From Lachnospiraceae bacterium (GTDB lineage: Bacteria; Bacillota; Clostridia; Lachnospirales; Lachnospiraceae), in NCBI GenBank assembly GCA_015057525.1, contig SVEE01000006.1:62001-126000 (forward strand): a stretch of 64,000 bases of DNA, in the 5' to 3' direction. The stretch's first letter is position 1, and each line of letters opens with the position of its first letter. The notes under the pieces were generated by a model. It worked only from the letters and a program-made list of their open reading frames with translations. It made no database searches and was not told the origin of the DNA. A program made the position numbers and the translations under genes. This document shows, in pieces, positions 19,278 through 29,205 of this stretch.

Positions 19278-19306
19278 ACGGGCATGCATATTATATGCAT
19301 GCCCGT
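19278..19306 (-). terminator. Terminator of the ketopantoate-reductase-like gene
   Basis: A 13 bp perfect stem (19278-19290 with 19294-19306) and three-base loop are followed by GTTTTG on the minus strand, 20 nt beyond the stop at 19326. Confidence 0.8.
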
Positions 19307-19325
19307 AAAAATTCATTATTAGATT

Positions 19326-20276
19326 TTAGAAATTCTCTTCCATAGCTTTAATAAGCCAATATACCATACTATGCACAGGAGCTGAAACATTACATCGAGA
19401 AGCAAGATTAAGCAAACTTCCTGTAAGAGTATCTATTTCTGTTCTCTGTTTTTTTTCTATATCCTGTAACGTAGATGAACGATGTTCATATGTAACAGGA
19501 ATAAGTTCCTCAAACAGAACCTTTCTGTATTCATCTGCTGACGACCAGTAGGTAACACTTCCTGAAGCATTCAAAATTTCAAATGTTTCCTCTATAAGAA
19601 TATCCATAATTGGATGTGCATAATCTGAGTCTGCCAATTCTCCATAAGATTTACCAAGAATTGCACCAAGAGGATTCAATGTTGTGTTATAAATAAATTT
19701 AGCCCATAATGCCTTGCTAAGTTCTTCTTCAAGCTGAGCTGGCATACCTGAATTGTTGATAGCATCAGCTAAATCTTTAATCTCCTCCTCATCATATCCA
19801 TATATAGAGCCCAAAAGAATTGGGGCTTGATGAGCTGTAATTGTACTCTCATTAGGCAACTCTTTCTTAAATCCAGTTATAACTCTACTATGATATAACA
19901 TTTCCTGTGGGAACTTCTCTGCAAAGCTAGCTTCATAGCCCATACCATTTTGCATAAATACTATGTTGCAGTTATCTTTCATACATTCACTGTAATCAAG
20001 AAGACATTCACTCACTTCTTCATTAGCTGTAGTCTTAGTAGTTATAAGGACGTAATCATAACAATTTTCAGGTAAAGAAGCATAGTCATCATACACACCC
20101 ACTTTTCCTGCTGGAACAATTATATCTTTAAACATACCTTTTCTCGCTATACCGTTGCTCTTAATAGCGTCTTTAGTTTCACCTCTTGCAATAAAATCCA
20201 CCTGACAACCAGAATCAACAAGAGATGCTCCTACACCGATACCAAGAGCACCTGCTCCGATAATTAAAATATTCAT
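19326..20276 (-). CDS. Ketopantoate reductase family protein
   Basis: 316 residues. The N-terminus has the NADPH-binding Rossmann motif GAGALG (residues 7-12), and the C-terminal helical domain carries the catalytic Lys (SKALWAKFIYNTTLNPLGA) and EIDTLTG, as in ApbA/PanE 2-dehydropantoate 2-reductases. The canonical reaction is NADPH-dependent reduction of 2-dehydropantoate to pantoate on the coenzyme A route. Some paralogues act on other 2-oxoacids, and no panB/panC is nearby, so the substrate is not certain. It follows the GH13 gene by 39 nt, so co-transcription is likely. Confidence 0.85.
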   Translation of the reverse strand: MNILIIGAGALGIGVGASLVDSGCQVDFIARGETKDAIKSNGIARKGMFKDIIVPAGKVGVYDDYASLPENCYDYVLITTKTTANEEVSECLLDYSECMKDNCNIVFMQNGMGYEASFAEKFPQEMLYHSRVITGFKKELPNESTITAHQAPILLGSIYGYDEEEIKDLADAINNSGMPAQLEEELSKALWAKFIYNTTLNPLGAILGKSYGELADSDYAHPIMDILIEETFEILNASGSVTYWSSADEYRKVLFEELIPVTYEHRSSTLQDIEKKQRTEIDTLTGSLLNLASRCNVSAPVHSMVYWLIKAMEENF

Positions 20277-20315
20277 ACTACTCCCCCATATCTGTAAACC
20301 TTATCAATAAGTTTC

Positions 20316-22409
20316 TTACTTTTTATAGCTAAGCACCATAGCTGATATCTTAGGTACCTTTATGTTTAATACGTTGTTTTTAACCATGTACTCATGTTGC
20401 TCCAAATCGTAGCCTTCTTCAGTAGTAATTATGAGCCTCTTCATAAAACTTCCATCTGGAACACCAAGTCTTCTTACATGAATATTAAGTTCATGCTCTT
20501 CATAGTCGTTATTTAGAATAACAACAACAGCCTGTTTCTTAGTAAATCTTCCATAGCTTACTATCTTGTAGCCACCATGAAGGAACATAAGCGACCCCTT
20601 CATAAGCGCCTCATTTTTCTTGTGTATTTTGATTATATCCTTATGGAATGCAATAAGTTCGTGATCTTCTCTACCCCAAGGATAAGTTCGTCTATTATCC
20701 GGATCTGTCCATCCACAAAGACCTGCCTCATCACCATAGTAAATAGTTGGAGCACCAGGCCATGTCATCTGAAATACAACCGCCTCTCTAAAAACTCCCT
20801 TGTTAACATTCTCATTAGCAGCTTGTGGTCCCATAGTATGGATACGACCTACTCGACGATTAGTTCTTGTAAGGAATCTAGAATGATCGTGATTTGACAG
20901 TTCATTCATAGCAATCTCAAGAGAATTTTGGTTGAATCTAGACATATGATGTCTAAGAGCTCCTGTAAATGCATCTGGATTACCAAGCAGGTCACCTCTG
21001 AACTCATCACTATGCTTTTCAACACCTGTCAAAAACCATGTAATAGGTTCCATAAATGCATCATAGTTCATGACCGTATCCCACTGGTCGCCTAATAACC
21101 AAGCCTTTGCATCTCCATAATGTTCAGCAAGAATAATCGCTTCTGGATTAGCATTTTTCACTCTATCACGAAAATCTCTCCAAAACTTATGATTAAATTC
21201 CTCTGTATATCCCAAATCCGCAGCAACATCAAGTCGCCAACCATCTGCATTGAAAGGTGGAGAAACCCACTTCTCACCTATTCGCATAATATATTCGTAT
21301 AGTTTTTCTGATTCCTCATAATTAAGCTTAGGAAGAGTGTCATGTCCCCACCAACCATTGTAGGTTGTGTTATAAGGCCACTTCCACTGGTCCTGAAATT
21401 TGAAAAAGGATCTATAAGGGCTATCATGGGCAACAAAAGCACCCTTATCATATCCTTCTTGATTCTCATATATACACTCTCTGTCAATCCATTTATTGAA
21501 GGAACCACAATGGTTAAATACACCATCCAAAATAAGTTTCATGCCACGCTTATGAACTTCTTCAATAAGTTCTATAAGCAACTGATTACTAGCTTCAAGA
21601 TTGGCCTTATCTGTAACACGGGTAATATATCTAGTAGACTCTTTATTAGTCTTACAACCTTCTGGAAGGCACTCACCCTCATCCTTAACAATTCTGCCAA
21701 AATGAGGGTCAACATAATCGTAATCTTGTATATCATACTTGTGATTAGATGGTGAAACAAAAATAGGGTTTAAATATATAACATCTACTCCTAAATCCTT
21801 AAGGTAATCTAACTTGTTCATTACACCTTGAAGGTCACCACCATAAAAGGAACGTACATCCATATTATCAGGATACTTGAACCAATCTGTTATTCTCTTT
21901 GTTCCCTCTCCAATATAACAATATTCGTTATCCAACACGTCATTAGATTCGTCACCATTACAAAATCTATCAACATATATCTGGTAGAACACAGCACCTC
22001 TTGCCCATCCAGGAACCTTAAATCCAGGCATAAGCTGAAAATTATAATCAGGATTTAACGTCTTCTGAGAACCCAATTTATTGTAGTAACATACGACACT
22101 ACCAGCAATTACCTCGTAGTAATAATTCAGCTCTTCATCTACATCGCTTATCTTATATGAATAGTAATCAAACAAGTCATCACTACTCTCTATATCCATC
22201 TCATATCTTTCTCCATTACAAATAAGAAAGACCTTGTCTACATTATCTACAGCAGTTCTAAATTTCAATGTAACAGAATCCCCTTTAGAAATCTCTGGTG
22301 GACATCTGTAACTTTCTGTACCGTCTGCAAACAAAGCTCCGAAATTAAGAGCCGTTTTTGTATTATAAACATATTCAAATACTTTATGTGAATGTAATTT
22401 TTTTGACAT
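20316..22409 (-). CDS. GH13 alpha-glycosidase (neopullulanase/cyclomaltodextrinase-like)
   Basis: 697 residues without signal peptide, hence cytoplasmic. Residues 1-~125 form a beta-rich N-terminal carbohydrate-binding domain, followed by a (beta/alpha)8 barrel with GH13 motifs DGVFNH (295-300), nucleophile Asp394 (WRLDVAAD), acid/base Glu429 (LAEH) and transition-state Asp508 (NHDHSR). A C-terminal beta domain follows. This layout fits enzymes that hydrolyse alpha-1,4/1,6 links in imported maltodextrin or cyclodextrin. The exact specificity cannot be read. A strong RBS (GGGAGG) and its own promoter precede it, and the reductase gene follows closely. Confidence 0.9.
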   Translation of the reverse strand: MSKKLHSHKVFEYVYNTKTALNFGALFADGTESYRCPPEISKGDSVTLKFRTAVDNVDKVFLICNGERYEMDIESSDDLFDYYSYKISDVDEELNYYYEVIAGSVVCYYNKLGSQKTLNPDYNFQLMPGFKVPGWARGAVFYQIYVDRFCNGDESNDVLDNEYCYIGEGTKRITDWFKYPDNMDVRSFYGGDLQGVMNKLDYLKDLGVDVIYLNPIFVSPSNHKYDIQDYDYVDPHFGRIVKDEGECLPEGCKTNKESTRYITRVTDKANLEASNQLLIELIEEVHKRGMKLILDGVFNHCGSFNKWIDRECIYENQEGYDKGAFVAHDSPYRSFFKFQDQWKWPYNTTYNGWWGHDTLPKLNYEESEKLYEYIMRIGEKWVSPPFNADGWRLDVAADLGYTEEFNHKFWRDFRDRVKNANPEAIILAEHYGDAKAWLLGDQWDTVMNYDAFMEPITWFLTGVEKHSDEFRGDLLGNPDAFTGALRHHMSRFNQNSLEIAMNELSNHDHSRFLTRTNRRVGRIHTMGPQAANENVNKGVFREAVVFQMTWPGAPTIYYGDEAGLCGWTDPDNRRTYPWGREDHELIAFHKDIIKIHKKNEALMKGSLMFLHGGYKIVSYGRFTKKQAVVVILNNDYEEHELNIHVRRLGVPDGSFMKRLIITTEEGYDLEQHEYMVKNNVLNIKVPKISAMVLSYKK

Positions 22410-22459
22410 GGAGTCAGCCTCCCATTTTTACTGTTGCACCATAATAGACAACTATGATT

Positions 22460-22488
22460 ATTTTAATACAATATACAAATTTTAACAA
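22460..22488 (-). promoter_or_regulatory. Sigma-A promoter of the GH13 gene
   Basis: TTGTTA (22483-22488), a 17 bp spacer and TAAAAT (22460-22465) give a ~45 nt leader to the ATG at 22409. Confidence 0.6.
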
Positions 22489-22522
22489 TACTTAATTATC
22501 ATTGGAATGGTTTTAAAAAGGA

Positions 22523-22590
22523 GAAAAGGACAGCCAACGTTCGACTGTCCTTTTCGGAGAAGGTATTTTGTTACTTATGGGGTGTAGCAA
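22523..22590 (-). ncRNA. Candidate intergenic small RNA ending in a strong terminator
   Basis: On the minus strand TTGTAA (22616-22621), a 16 bp spacer and TATAGT (22594-22599) could start a transcript near 22588 that ends at a stem of 11 bp (22523-22533 with 22545-22555, GAAAAGGACAG) followed by TTTTT. The ftsH terminator lies upstream of this unit and the GH13 promoter downstream, so neither neighbour explains the hairpin. No RNA family was recognised; existence rests on promoter and terminator only. Confidence 0.35.
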
Positions 22591-22723
22591 AAAACTATAT
22601 AATGTATTGGGGGGGTTACAAGTATTATTATAACCATAATTGTAGAAAAGTCTGCCCAAACATTTAAATTATTTTTAAATTTTTTTGTGCATTTTAGCGA
22701 TAAAAGAAATCATAAAACGACAA

Positions 22724-22762
22724 AAAAGCCTCTTTTTTGTTCATAACATACAAGAGGCTTTT
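22724..22762 (-). terminator. Rho-independent terminator of ftsH
   Basis: An 11 bp stem (AAAAGCCTCTT with AAGAGGCTTTT) is followed on the minus strand by TTTTTTG, about 50 nt beyond the ftsH stop. Confidence 0.75.
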
Positions 22763-22810
22763 AATATAATGGTAAATTTCACCAATACTTGTTGATTTTT
22801 TTAATATCAT

Positions 22811-24730
22811 TTATTTTGTTTCGGCGTTTTCAACATTTTTTTCTTCTGAAAAGATTTCATCAGAAGTACTTTCTTCTATCAAAATTTTATCTTCTTCAAA
22901 CAAAGATTCAAACTCTGCTCTTTCGATACGCTCTTTTTCGAGAAGCAACTCTGCACATTTGTGCAATACATTTATATTTTCGGTGATAATACGCTTTGCT
23001 TCTTTATAACAATCATCGATAATGCGTCTAACTTCACCATCAATCATAGCAGCTACTTCCTCACCATAGCTTCTTGAATGACCTAAATCTCTTCCAAGGA
23101 ATACTTCTTCACTATTATCAACCTCATAATTAATAAGTCCTACCTTGTCAGACATACCATATTTTACAACCATCGCTTGAGCTGTTTGCGTAGCCTGCTT
23201 AATATCCTGAGAGGCACCAGTAGTAATATCTCCGAATATAAGCTCCTCTGCAATTCTTCCACCGAAGCTCACTTGAATATCCTGAAGCATTTTTTTCTTG
23301 GTATTAAAAACATTATCATTCTCAGGAAGAGGCATTGTATATCCACCTGCACCACGACCATTAGGTATAATTGATACCAAATGCACTGGCCCCACCTCAC
23401 TGAGAAGGTGGAATAATATAGCATGACCAGCCTCATGATAAGCTGTAATTTTTCTTTCTTTTTCTGGAACAAGTCGGCTCTTCTTCTCACCACCAATTCC
23501 AATCTTGACAAAACTCTTATCTACATCTTCCTTCTTGATGTACATACGATCCTTCTTTGCTGCACATATAGCAGCTTCATTCATAAGGTTTTCAAGATCT
23601 GCACCTGCAAATCCAGCAGTTGTTCTTGCAATCTCATGCAAATCAACATCATCTGCAAGTGGCTTATTTCTAACATGAACCCTTAAAATTTCTTCTCTAC
23701 CTTTAACATCTGGTCTTCCAACCAATACTTTACGATCAAAACGTCCCGGACGAAGAATAGCAGGGTCAAGAATATCAACACGATTCGTAGCAGCTAAAAC
23801 TATAATGCCTTCATTAGTACCAAATCCATCCATCTCAACAAGAAGCTGATTGAGAGTTTGCTCACGCTCATCATGACCACCACCGAGACCTGAGCCCCTT
23901 TTTCTGGCAACAGCATCAATCTCATCTATAAAGACAATACAAGGTGAATTCTTCTTGGCATCTTCAAACAAGTCTCTAACTCTAGATGCACCTACTCCAA
24001 CAAACATTTCTACAAAATCAGAACCTGATATAGAGAAAAATGGCACTCCCGCCTCACCAGCTACAGCCTTGGCAAGAAGAGTTTTACCTGTTCCAGGAGG
24101 ACCCTCTAAAAGAACACCCTTAGGAATTCTAGCACCTAACGAATTATATTTCCCTGGATTTTTCAGGAAATCTACTATTTCCTCCATATCCTCTTTCTCT
24201 TCTTCAAGACCTGCAACATCCTTAAAAGAAATCTTTGGGTCATCGTCAGTTGACATTCTGGCACGGCTCTTACCAAAGTTCATTACTTTACCGCCGCCGC
24301 CACCTGCACCGCCACCTGAGCTACTGCCCATAAGCATAACAACAAGAAAAATCGACAATATAATCCCTATTATTAATGGCAACCATGTCATAAACGCACT
24401 TTGTCTGGCAACATCCTCCAGATTCATACTTATGGTTCCATTACCATATTCCATCACTATTTCCTGTACAGTATTTACATCAGATGCATAAAATTCCTTC
24501 TGCTCATCAGTACCATGATATGTGATGGCTATAACGCCCGTAGGAACCTCGCTGTTCTGATATATATCAACCGCTTTAATTAAATTTTCAGCTACTTCAC
24601 TTCTAAAATCATCTATAGTATAGCTGGTATCTATTGGACTTCTGTTGTTTTGCATCCAAACAATAACACAAGTCGCAATCACAAAAAGCAATAGGTAAAA
24701 CCCTAAGCCTTTTCCCACACTTTTTTTCAT
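22811..24730 (-). CDS. ftsH: ATP-dependent zinc metalloprotease FtsH
   Basis: 639 residues. This membrane-anchored AAA+ protease degrades misfolded membrane proteins and regulators, and in Bacillus it also promotes sporulation. Two membrane segments flank a small external domain (about residues 10-30 and 117-137), followed by a Gly-rich linker, Walker A GPPGTGKT near 210-217, Walker B VFIDEIDA, the AAA second region of homology, and zinc site HEAGH near 433. The start is the ATG at 24730 (AGGGAG seven bases upstream), not the preceding TTG. It follows hpt by 19 nt, the conserved tilS-hpt-ftsH arrangement. Confidence 0.97.
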   Translation of the reverse strand: MKKSVGKGLGFYLLLFVIATCVIVWMQNNRSPIDTSYTIDDFRSEVAENLIKAVDIYQNSEVPTGVIAITYHGTDEQKEFYASDVNTVQEIVMEYGNGTISMNLEDVARQSAFMTWLPLIIGIILSIFLVVMLMGSSSGGGAGGGGGKVMNFGKSRARMSTDDDPKISFKDVAGLEEEKEDMEEIVDFLKNPGKYNSLGARIPKGVLLEGPPGTGKTLLAKAVAGEAGVPFFSISGSDFVEMFVGVGASRVRDLFEDAKKNSPCIVFIDEIDAVARKRGSGLGGGHDEREQTLNQLLVEMDGFGTNEGIIVLAATNRVDILDPAILRPGRFDRKVLVGRPDVKGREEILRVHVRNKPLADDVDLHEIARTTAGFAGADLENLMNEAAICAAKKDRMYIKKEDVDKSFVKIGIGGEKKSRLVPEKERKITAYHEAGHAILFHLLSEVGPVHLVSIIPNGRGAGGYTMPLPENDNVFNTKKKMLQDIQVSFGGRIAEELIFGDITTGASQDIKQATQTAQAMVVKYGMSDKVGLINYEVDNSEEVFLGRDLGHSRSYGEEVAAMIDGEVRRIIDDCYKEAKRIITENINVLHKCAELLLEKERIERAEFESLFEEDKILIEESTSDEIFSEEKNVENAETK

Positions 24731-24749
24731 CAATGTGCTCCCTTCTAAT

Positions 24750-25271
24750 TTATTCCTCTATTATTCCGATATATGGAAGATTTCTATATTTTTGTGCACA
24801 ATCAAGACCGTAGCCTACTACAAATCTATCTGGAACAACAAAACATGTCATATCCGGTTCAATATCTACAACACGTCTTTCTGGCTTATCAAGAAGAGTT
24901 ATAATTTTAAAACTCTCTGGTTTTCTTTCCTTTAAAATATTTACCAAGTAAGATAATGTTCTTCCCGAATCCATAATATCCTCAACAAGAATTACATTCT
25001 TACCCTCAATACTATCATCAAGATCCTTGATAAGCTTAACCACACCTGATGAACTTGTTCCATTACCATAGCTACTTACAGACATAAAATCTAATGTAAC
25101 AGGCACAGTAAGTTTCTTAGCAAGTTCACACATAAAAAATACACTTCCTCTAAGCACACCAATTAAGTGAACCACCTTGCCCTCGTATTCTTTATTTATT
25201 AACTCTGCCATTTCAGTTATCTTCTTATCTACTTCATCTTCACTAATAAGTACTCCGATTTTTTCAGCCAT
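24750..25271 (-). CDS. hpt: Hypoxanthine phosphoribosyltransferase
   Basis: 173 residues. It salvages hypoxanthine (and usually guanine) with PRPP to IMP/GMP. The PRPP-binding loop is [14 protein letters not shown], and the substrate end is [19 protein letters not shown], both standard. The ATG at 25271 overlaps the tilS stop region and is preceded by AAAGGGTG; a GTG three codons further upstream is less well placed. The gene sits in the conserved tilS-hpt-ftsH order. Confidence 0.96.
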   Translation of the reverse strand: MAEKIGVLISEDEVDKKITEMAELINKEYEGKVVHLIGVLRGSVFFMCELAKKLTVPVTLDFMSVSSYGNGTSSSGVVKLIKDLDDSIEGKNVILVEDIMDSGRTLSYLVNILKERKPESFKIITLLDKPERRVVDIEPDMTCFVVPDRFVVGYGLDCAQKYRNLPYIGIIEE

Positions 25272-25272
25272 A

Positions 25273-26667
25273 TTATTCACCCTTTCCTACGTAATTCAAA
25301 CGAATTATCTTTGATGTATTTTCCTGAATCTTACAAGACTCACTGTATCTTAGACCTATAACCCACAATACTTCATTGCCATTAGCAAGAATAGGCCAGT
25401 TACTTCGTTTTTCTCGATCAATTTTGTTATCAATAAACACCCTCGATAGTTTTTTTGTACTGCCTTTAGCATCAATTACTATATAATCCCCATCTGCCGG
25501 TGTTCTTATACACAGACCATCTTTTATTTTACCATAATCAGCCATTTTAGTATATATTTTTTTTGAAACTTCTAAGGTTGATTGCTTGTCTTCAATATTA
25601 ACTTCAAGGGCACCCCAACCAGGTATCTCAAACAATCCATTCCCTTTAATTTCTATATAATAATCCTGTTCATGAATTTTTTTATTACTTATAATGATTT
25701 TATCATAGCTTTTTCTTGCCTTTATATTATATGGCAATTCAACCATTCTGCCCGTATCCTGGTAAATCAACGAAACCACAGACATTATATTGTTTCTTGT
25801 TATATTCTTCTTCATGCCAGCCACAGAAGCTATAGCCTCATGAACAACGTGTTCCTGCAGTACTGGATTAAATGTGTAAAGTTGACTAACGTCCAAACTG
25901 ACTGTTTTGCCAAAATCATCCTCCTCAACATTTTCTTCGTATCCACCCATAGCCTGTTCATGTATATATTCATAACTTCTACTTGCTTCCTGAGCAATCT
26001 GACATATGTGTTTTATTGCACCACTATTTACGTCTTCCATTGCGGGAATAACTATGTGACGAATCTTATTTCGGGTATAATCTAGTTCAGAGTTAGTGGA
26101 ATCCTCCCTGTAAGCCTGCCCCTTATCACAAAGATACTTTTCAATCTCATCTCTTGTTATATTCAAAAGAGGTCTTATTATATTGTCTCTGACAGGAGCC
26201 ATTCCTGACATTCCCTTAAGTCCAGTTCCCCTTAACATATTAAATATTACTGTTTCTGCCAAATCATTCTTATTATGAGCTACAGCAATCTTATTGCATC
26301 CTTTAGCTTTCAAAACTTCATCAAAGCATTTGTATCTAAAAAGTCTTCCAGCTTCCTCAATTGTAATACCTTTTGACGCTGCATATACAGGAATATCCTT
26401 ATGAAACGAAACAAACTCCACATCATATTTGCAGCAAAGTTCCTTCACAAATTCCTCATCCTCATCCGCTTCATTTCCTCTTATCATGTGATTAATATGC
26501 ACCGCAACAATATTGGAAAGACCAATCCGCTGTCTTAGTTCTAGTAATGACAACAAAAGGCAAACCGAATCAGCACCACCTGATACACCAATTACTACAC
26601 TATCATCATGTTCAAGCATGGAGTAATCCTTTATGTAATTGTAGATTTCATTAGTAAAACTATTCAT
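25273..26667 (-). CDS. tilS: tRNA(Ile)-lysidine synthase
   Basis: 464 residues. It ATP-dependently attaches lysine to C34 of the CAU-anticodon isoleucine tRNA, making it read AUA. The PP-loop SGGADS is at residues 29-34, and HINHMIRGNEADEDEEFV matches the family. The C-terminal TilS domain (LCIRTPADGDYIV... KKLSRVFIDNKI) is present. The gene is essential in most bacteria. It lies 68 nt after spoIIE and overlaps hpt. Confidence 0.96.
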   Translation of the reverse strand: MNSFTNEIYNYIKDYSMLEHDDSVVIGVSGGADSVCLLLSLLELRQRIGLSNIVAVHINHMIRGNEADEDEEFVKELCCKYDVEFVSFHKDIPVYAASKGITIEEAGRLFRYKCFDEVLKAKGCNKIAVAHNKNDLAETVIFNMLRGTGLKGMSGMAPVRDNIIRPLLNITRDEIEKYLCDKGQAYREDSTNSELDYTRNKIRHIVIPAMEDVNSGAIKHICQIAQEASRSYEYIHEQAMGGYEENVEEDDFGKTVSLDVSQLYTFNPVLQEHVVHEAIASVAGMKKNITRNNIMSVVSLIYQDTGRMVELPYNIKARKSYDKIIISNKKIHEQDYYIEIKGNGLFEIPGWGALEVNIEDKQSTLEVSKKIYTKMADYGKIKDGLCIRTPADGDYIVIDAKGSTKKLSRVFIDNKIDREKRSNWPILANGNEVLWVIGLRYSESCKIQENTSKIIRLNYVGKGE

Positions 26668-26735
26668 AATATCTCCATTTTACGCAAAATAACATTAAGA
26701 AATATACCATATTCTAACATTTCTGTACATAGTCG

Positions 26736-28730
26736 TCACAAAGTTTTAACAAGTTTACACACTATTATAGTGGCGTCATCCTTAAACCTGCTTCCACCTA
26801 TAGATTTAACTTTTTCTAAAATATATTCTACCACATCTTCAGGATTATCATATTCCATATCTGAAAGAATATCCCTAAGATAATCATCCTTATTTTCAAA
26901 AATTATACTTTCTAAAACCCCATCACTTACCATTACGATTATATCATTTTTATAAAACTTTTTTATGCATCTTTCGCACACTGCACCTTCAATAACTCCT
27001 ACAGGAAGGGAGGTTGATTTTATCATTTCCAGCCACTCTCCTCGTTTAATGTAACTTGTGGCAGCACCTTGCTTGTACATCCTTCCCATCCCTGTATGCA
27101 AATCAACTAACAACATATCCAATGTTGCAAAGGATTCCCCTTTATTAAGATTAGACAGGTATGAATTTACCAGTTTAATGGACACCTCTTTATCAAACCC
27201 TGCCGCCAAAAGCTCTTCCATAATTTCCAACACATTATTACTGTCAGCACAAGCCCTTTGACCATTACCCATTCCGTCCGCAATCATAACCAAATACTGT
27301 CCATCAACAATCTCTCCCACATAAAAATTATCACCACATACCTGGTCATCATATCTACTTAAGCACCGAACCGCAGTTTTACATACAAATTCAGGTTTTT
27401 CTCTAAAACATAAAACCTCATAATTATGCCCTACTATTTGTCTGCTCTCATCCTTTATCTCAAGCTGAACCTTCATTTCCCTTTCAATAATTTTTTTTAC
27501 AACATCTGTAGCTACAATTCTACCTCTCCTTGTTTTTGATGTTATGTAAACTTCATATCTCTCGTCATCATTTTTTAACACGACAAGATTTTTCACTTGA
27601 ATATCCCTACCATTTAACTCTTCTATAATATTCGCCTCTATGGTTTTTCTTAAAGGAACCTGCTTATCTAACTGATTAGTAAATTTTTCTATTATCTCAC
27701 CTACATCATTAAAACCAATCCCTGTATTTACAGAACCTGCCAAAGTATATTCTATACGTTTAAATGCTGAAGCTAGATTATTAATTCTATCTATGACTAA
27801 TCTACCCCACTCTGGTGAATTTGATGTCAATTCATCACCCTTTATTCTCCCGTCCACATGAGCAACTATCTTGTGTGGCATAAGTAAAAATAAAAACATG
27901 GCCGATATCACAGCCTTAATATTCTCCTCCGTCAGCAAAAAATCATACCAGTATACTCCTAGAACATAAAAAACACTAAAGAATATAAATACATATGCCA
28001 CCTTCCCTCCTCTTATAAGAGAAAGCAAAGAAAACGAGACCAATGCAATAATCAAGCATGCCGGCAAATAAAGCAGCTGATTAGATTTAAAAGATATTAT
28101 CATTGCCGCAACTACGGTCCATATAACACCTATATTAAATCCAAATTTGTAAAACAAGAATACTACAGAAAAAAATGTCACAGTATTGAGTAATACAATC
28201 TCACCAAAAACATACAAGGGCATACCATTAAGGACCGCGATTCCAAGAAGCAACACACTTATTAACGATTCATTTTCTACAACAATACGACTGTAATCTT
28301 CCAACATAACTTTTAACGCATAATAAAATATAAAACTGGAAGAAAAAACAAATGCTGCCTCTATAGGCAACTTTGTAATATTTACTGTTCCAACAGTATA
28401 ATAAAATGATAAGTTTAATATTAATGTCAACATAGATGACAGACCTGATACAAGAAGTTCCTTACCTCTTATAAAATCAAACACTTTCATATTGCTTATC
28501 AGCAAAACTCCCACAATTATTCCACCGTATTTTATAGTGTCAAATATAGGTAGTTTTATTAGCATGCCAAGGCTTGTACCAATTAATGGAAAAAATATGT
28601 TTCCCCCTAACGCAGCTATCGCTGTCATATAACCAACGGCAAAGGGATTCATATTCATTACTTCACATTGACCAACAAAAAAACCTATCATGGCTAACCA
28701 AACGCCATCAAATGTTTTACTTTTTCCCAT
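26736..28730 (-). CDS. spoIIE: Stage II sporulation protein E (PP2C phosphatase)
   Basis: 664 residues, shorter than the ~830 of Bacillus. Residues 1-~285 contain about ten membrane segments, a central regulatory/oligomerisation part follows, and the C-terminal ~200 residues are a PP2C-type phosphatase with metal-binding Asp residues in MIADGMGNGQRA, DMLLVDLHTG and DDATIIVCK. SpoIIE dephosphorylates SpoIIAA to activate sigma-F in the forespore and acts at the polar septum with FtsZ. The upstream promoter has the Spo0A-type long spacer. It heads the spoIIE-tilS-hpt-ftsH series. Confidence 0.96.
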   Translation of the reverse strand: MGKSKTFDGVWLAMIGFFVGQCEVMNMNPFAVGYMTAIAALGGNIFFPLIGTSLGMLIKLPIFDTIKYGGIIVGVLLISNMKVFDFIRGKELLVSGLSSMLTLILNLSFYYTVGTVNITKLPIEAAFVFSSSFIFYYALKVMLEDYSRIVVENESLISVLLLGIAVLNGMPLYVFGEIVLLNTVTFFSVVFLFYKFGFNIGVIWTVVAAMIISFKSNQLLYLPACLIIALVSFSLLSLIRGGKVAYVFIFFSVFYVLGVYWYDFLLTEENIKAVISAMFLFLLMPHKIVAHVDGRIKGDELTSNSPEWGRLVIDRINNLASAFKRIEYTLAGSVNTGIGFNDVGEIIEKFTNQLDKQVPLRKTIEANIIEELNGRDIQVKNLVVLKNDDERYEVYITSKTRRGRIVATDVVKKIIEREMKVQLEIKDESRQIVGHNYEVLCFREKPEFVCKTAVRCLSRYDDQVCGDNFYVGEIVDGQYLVMIADGMGNGQRACADSNNVLEIMEELLAAGFDKEVSIKLVNSYLSNLNKGESFATLDMLLVDLHTGMGRMYKQGAATSYIKRGEWLEMIKSTSLPVGVIEGAVCERCIKKFYKNDIIVMVSDGVLESIIFENKDDYLRDILSDMEYDNPEDVVEYILEKVKSIGGSRFKDDATIIVCKLVKTL

Positions 28731-28773
28731 AACACCCCTCCAAAAATTTACACCGCAAAATGAATGCCATAGG

Positions 28774-28806
28774 ATTATAACTGTTTTTTCTTTTACATAT
28801 TGTCAA
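28774..28806 (-). promoter_or_regulatory. Spo0A-type spoIIE promoter with a 21-bp spacer
   Basis: TTGACA (28801-28806) and TATAAT (28774-28779), both consensus, are 21 bp apart. The Bacillus spoIIE and spoIIG promoters have the same anomalous 21-22 bp spacing and need Spo0A~P bound next to sigma-A. The leader to 28730 is about 38 nt. Confidence 0.8.
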
Positions 28807-28840
28807 ATACTGGTAATAATCTTAAGTAGTTGTTGACAAA
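28800..28840. promoter_or_regulatory. Putative Spo0A boxes at the spoIIE promoter
   Basis: TTGTCAAAT at 28800-28808 overlaps the -35 box, and an inverted TTGACAAA (that is, TTTGTCAA) is at 28833-28840. Both resemble the 0A box TGTCGAA/TTTGTCAAA, and the ~30 bp spacing upstream of and over the -35 box fits an activator site. Confidence 0.6.
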
Positions 28841-28850
28841 AACAAGCAAT

Positions 28851-28879
28851 AAAAAAGGAGCTTCATAAGCTCCTTTTTT
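28851..28879 (-). terminator. Terminator of the rqcP-yabQ-divIC unit
   Basis: A 13 bp perfect stem (AAAAAAGGAGCTT with AAGCTCCTTTTTT) and CAT loop overlap the end of the divIC-like gene and give a six-T tract on the minus strand. It separates this unit from spoIIE. Confidence 0.85.
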
Positions 28880-29195
28880 ATTCGTAGGGACGTATAACTA
28901 TCTCATCCGGATATACCATTCCAAGTTTGTCCTTGGCTACATCCTCTATGTACTGATTCGTCTTCATATACTGTTCCTGAGCAAGTAGATTCTCATGTTC
29001 TAACATAGCATCTTCAATCTGCTTCTCCAGTGTGATTTCTGTTTCTTTTAATTCTCTACTTTGGGCATGTAAATTAACTACCTTAACGCAAGCAACAAAA
29101 CACACAAAAATAACTGCCATTACTATAAACATACTGGCAATTCTTGACTGCTTTCTAGTTGATCTTCTTTTCTTAAGATTTCTACTCATTTCCAT
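28878..29195 (-). CDS. divIC: Septum formation initiator family protein (DivIC/FtsL-like)
   Basis: 105 residues. A basic cytoplasmic N-terminus (residues 1-18), one membrane segment at about 20-40 and an extracellular coiled coil (LKETEITLEKQIEDAMLEHE) ending in the DKLGMVYPDE motif are diagnostic of DivIC/FtsB-type divisome proteins that link FtsL and FtsQ in septal peptidoglycan synthesis. The position between yabQ and spoIIE is the conserved divIC locus of spore formers. The RBS before the ATG is weak, so the start could be the second Met. Confidence 0.88.
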   Translation of the reverse strand: MEMSRNLKKRRSTRKQSRIASMFIVMAVIFVCFVACVKVVNLHAQSRELKETEITLEKQIEDAMLEHENLLAQEQYMKTNQYIEDVAKDKLGMVYPDEIVIRPYE

Positions 29196-29205
29196 ACCCG
29201 ACTAA

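Larger units (their letters stand above)
22410..22810. other. 401 bp gap between GH13 and ftsH
   Basis: It contains the GH13 promoter (22460-22488), a strong hairpin with minus-strand U-tract (22523-22555), a promoter-like pair (22594-22621), a run of seven G residues (22609-22615 region) unusual in this AT-rich DNA, and the ftsH terminator (22724-22762). No credible open reading frame is present. Confidence 0.7.
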
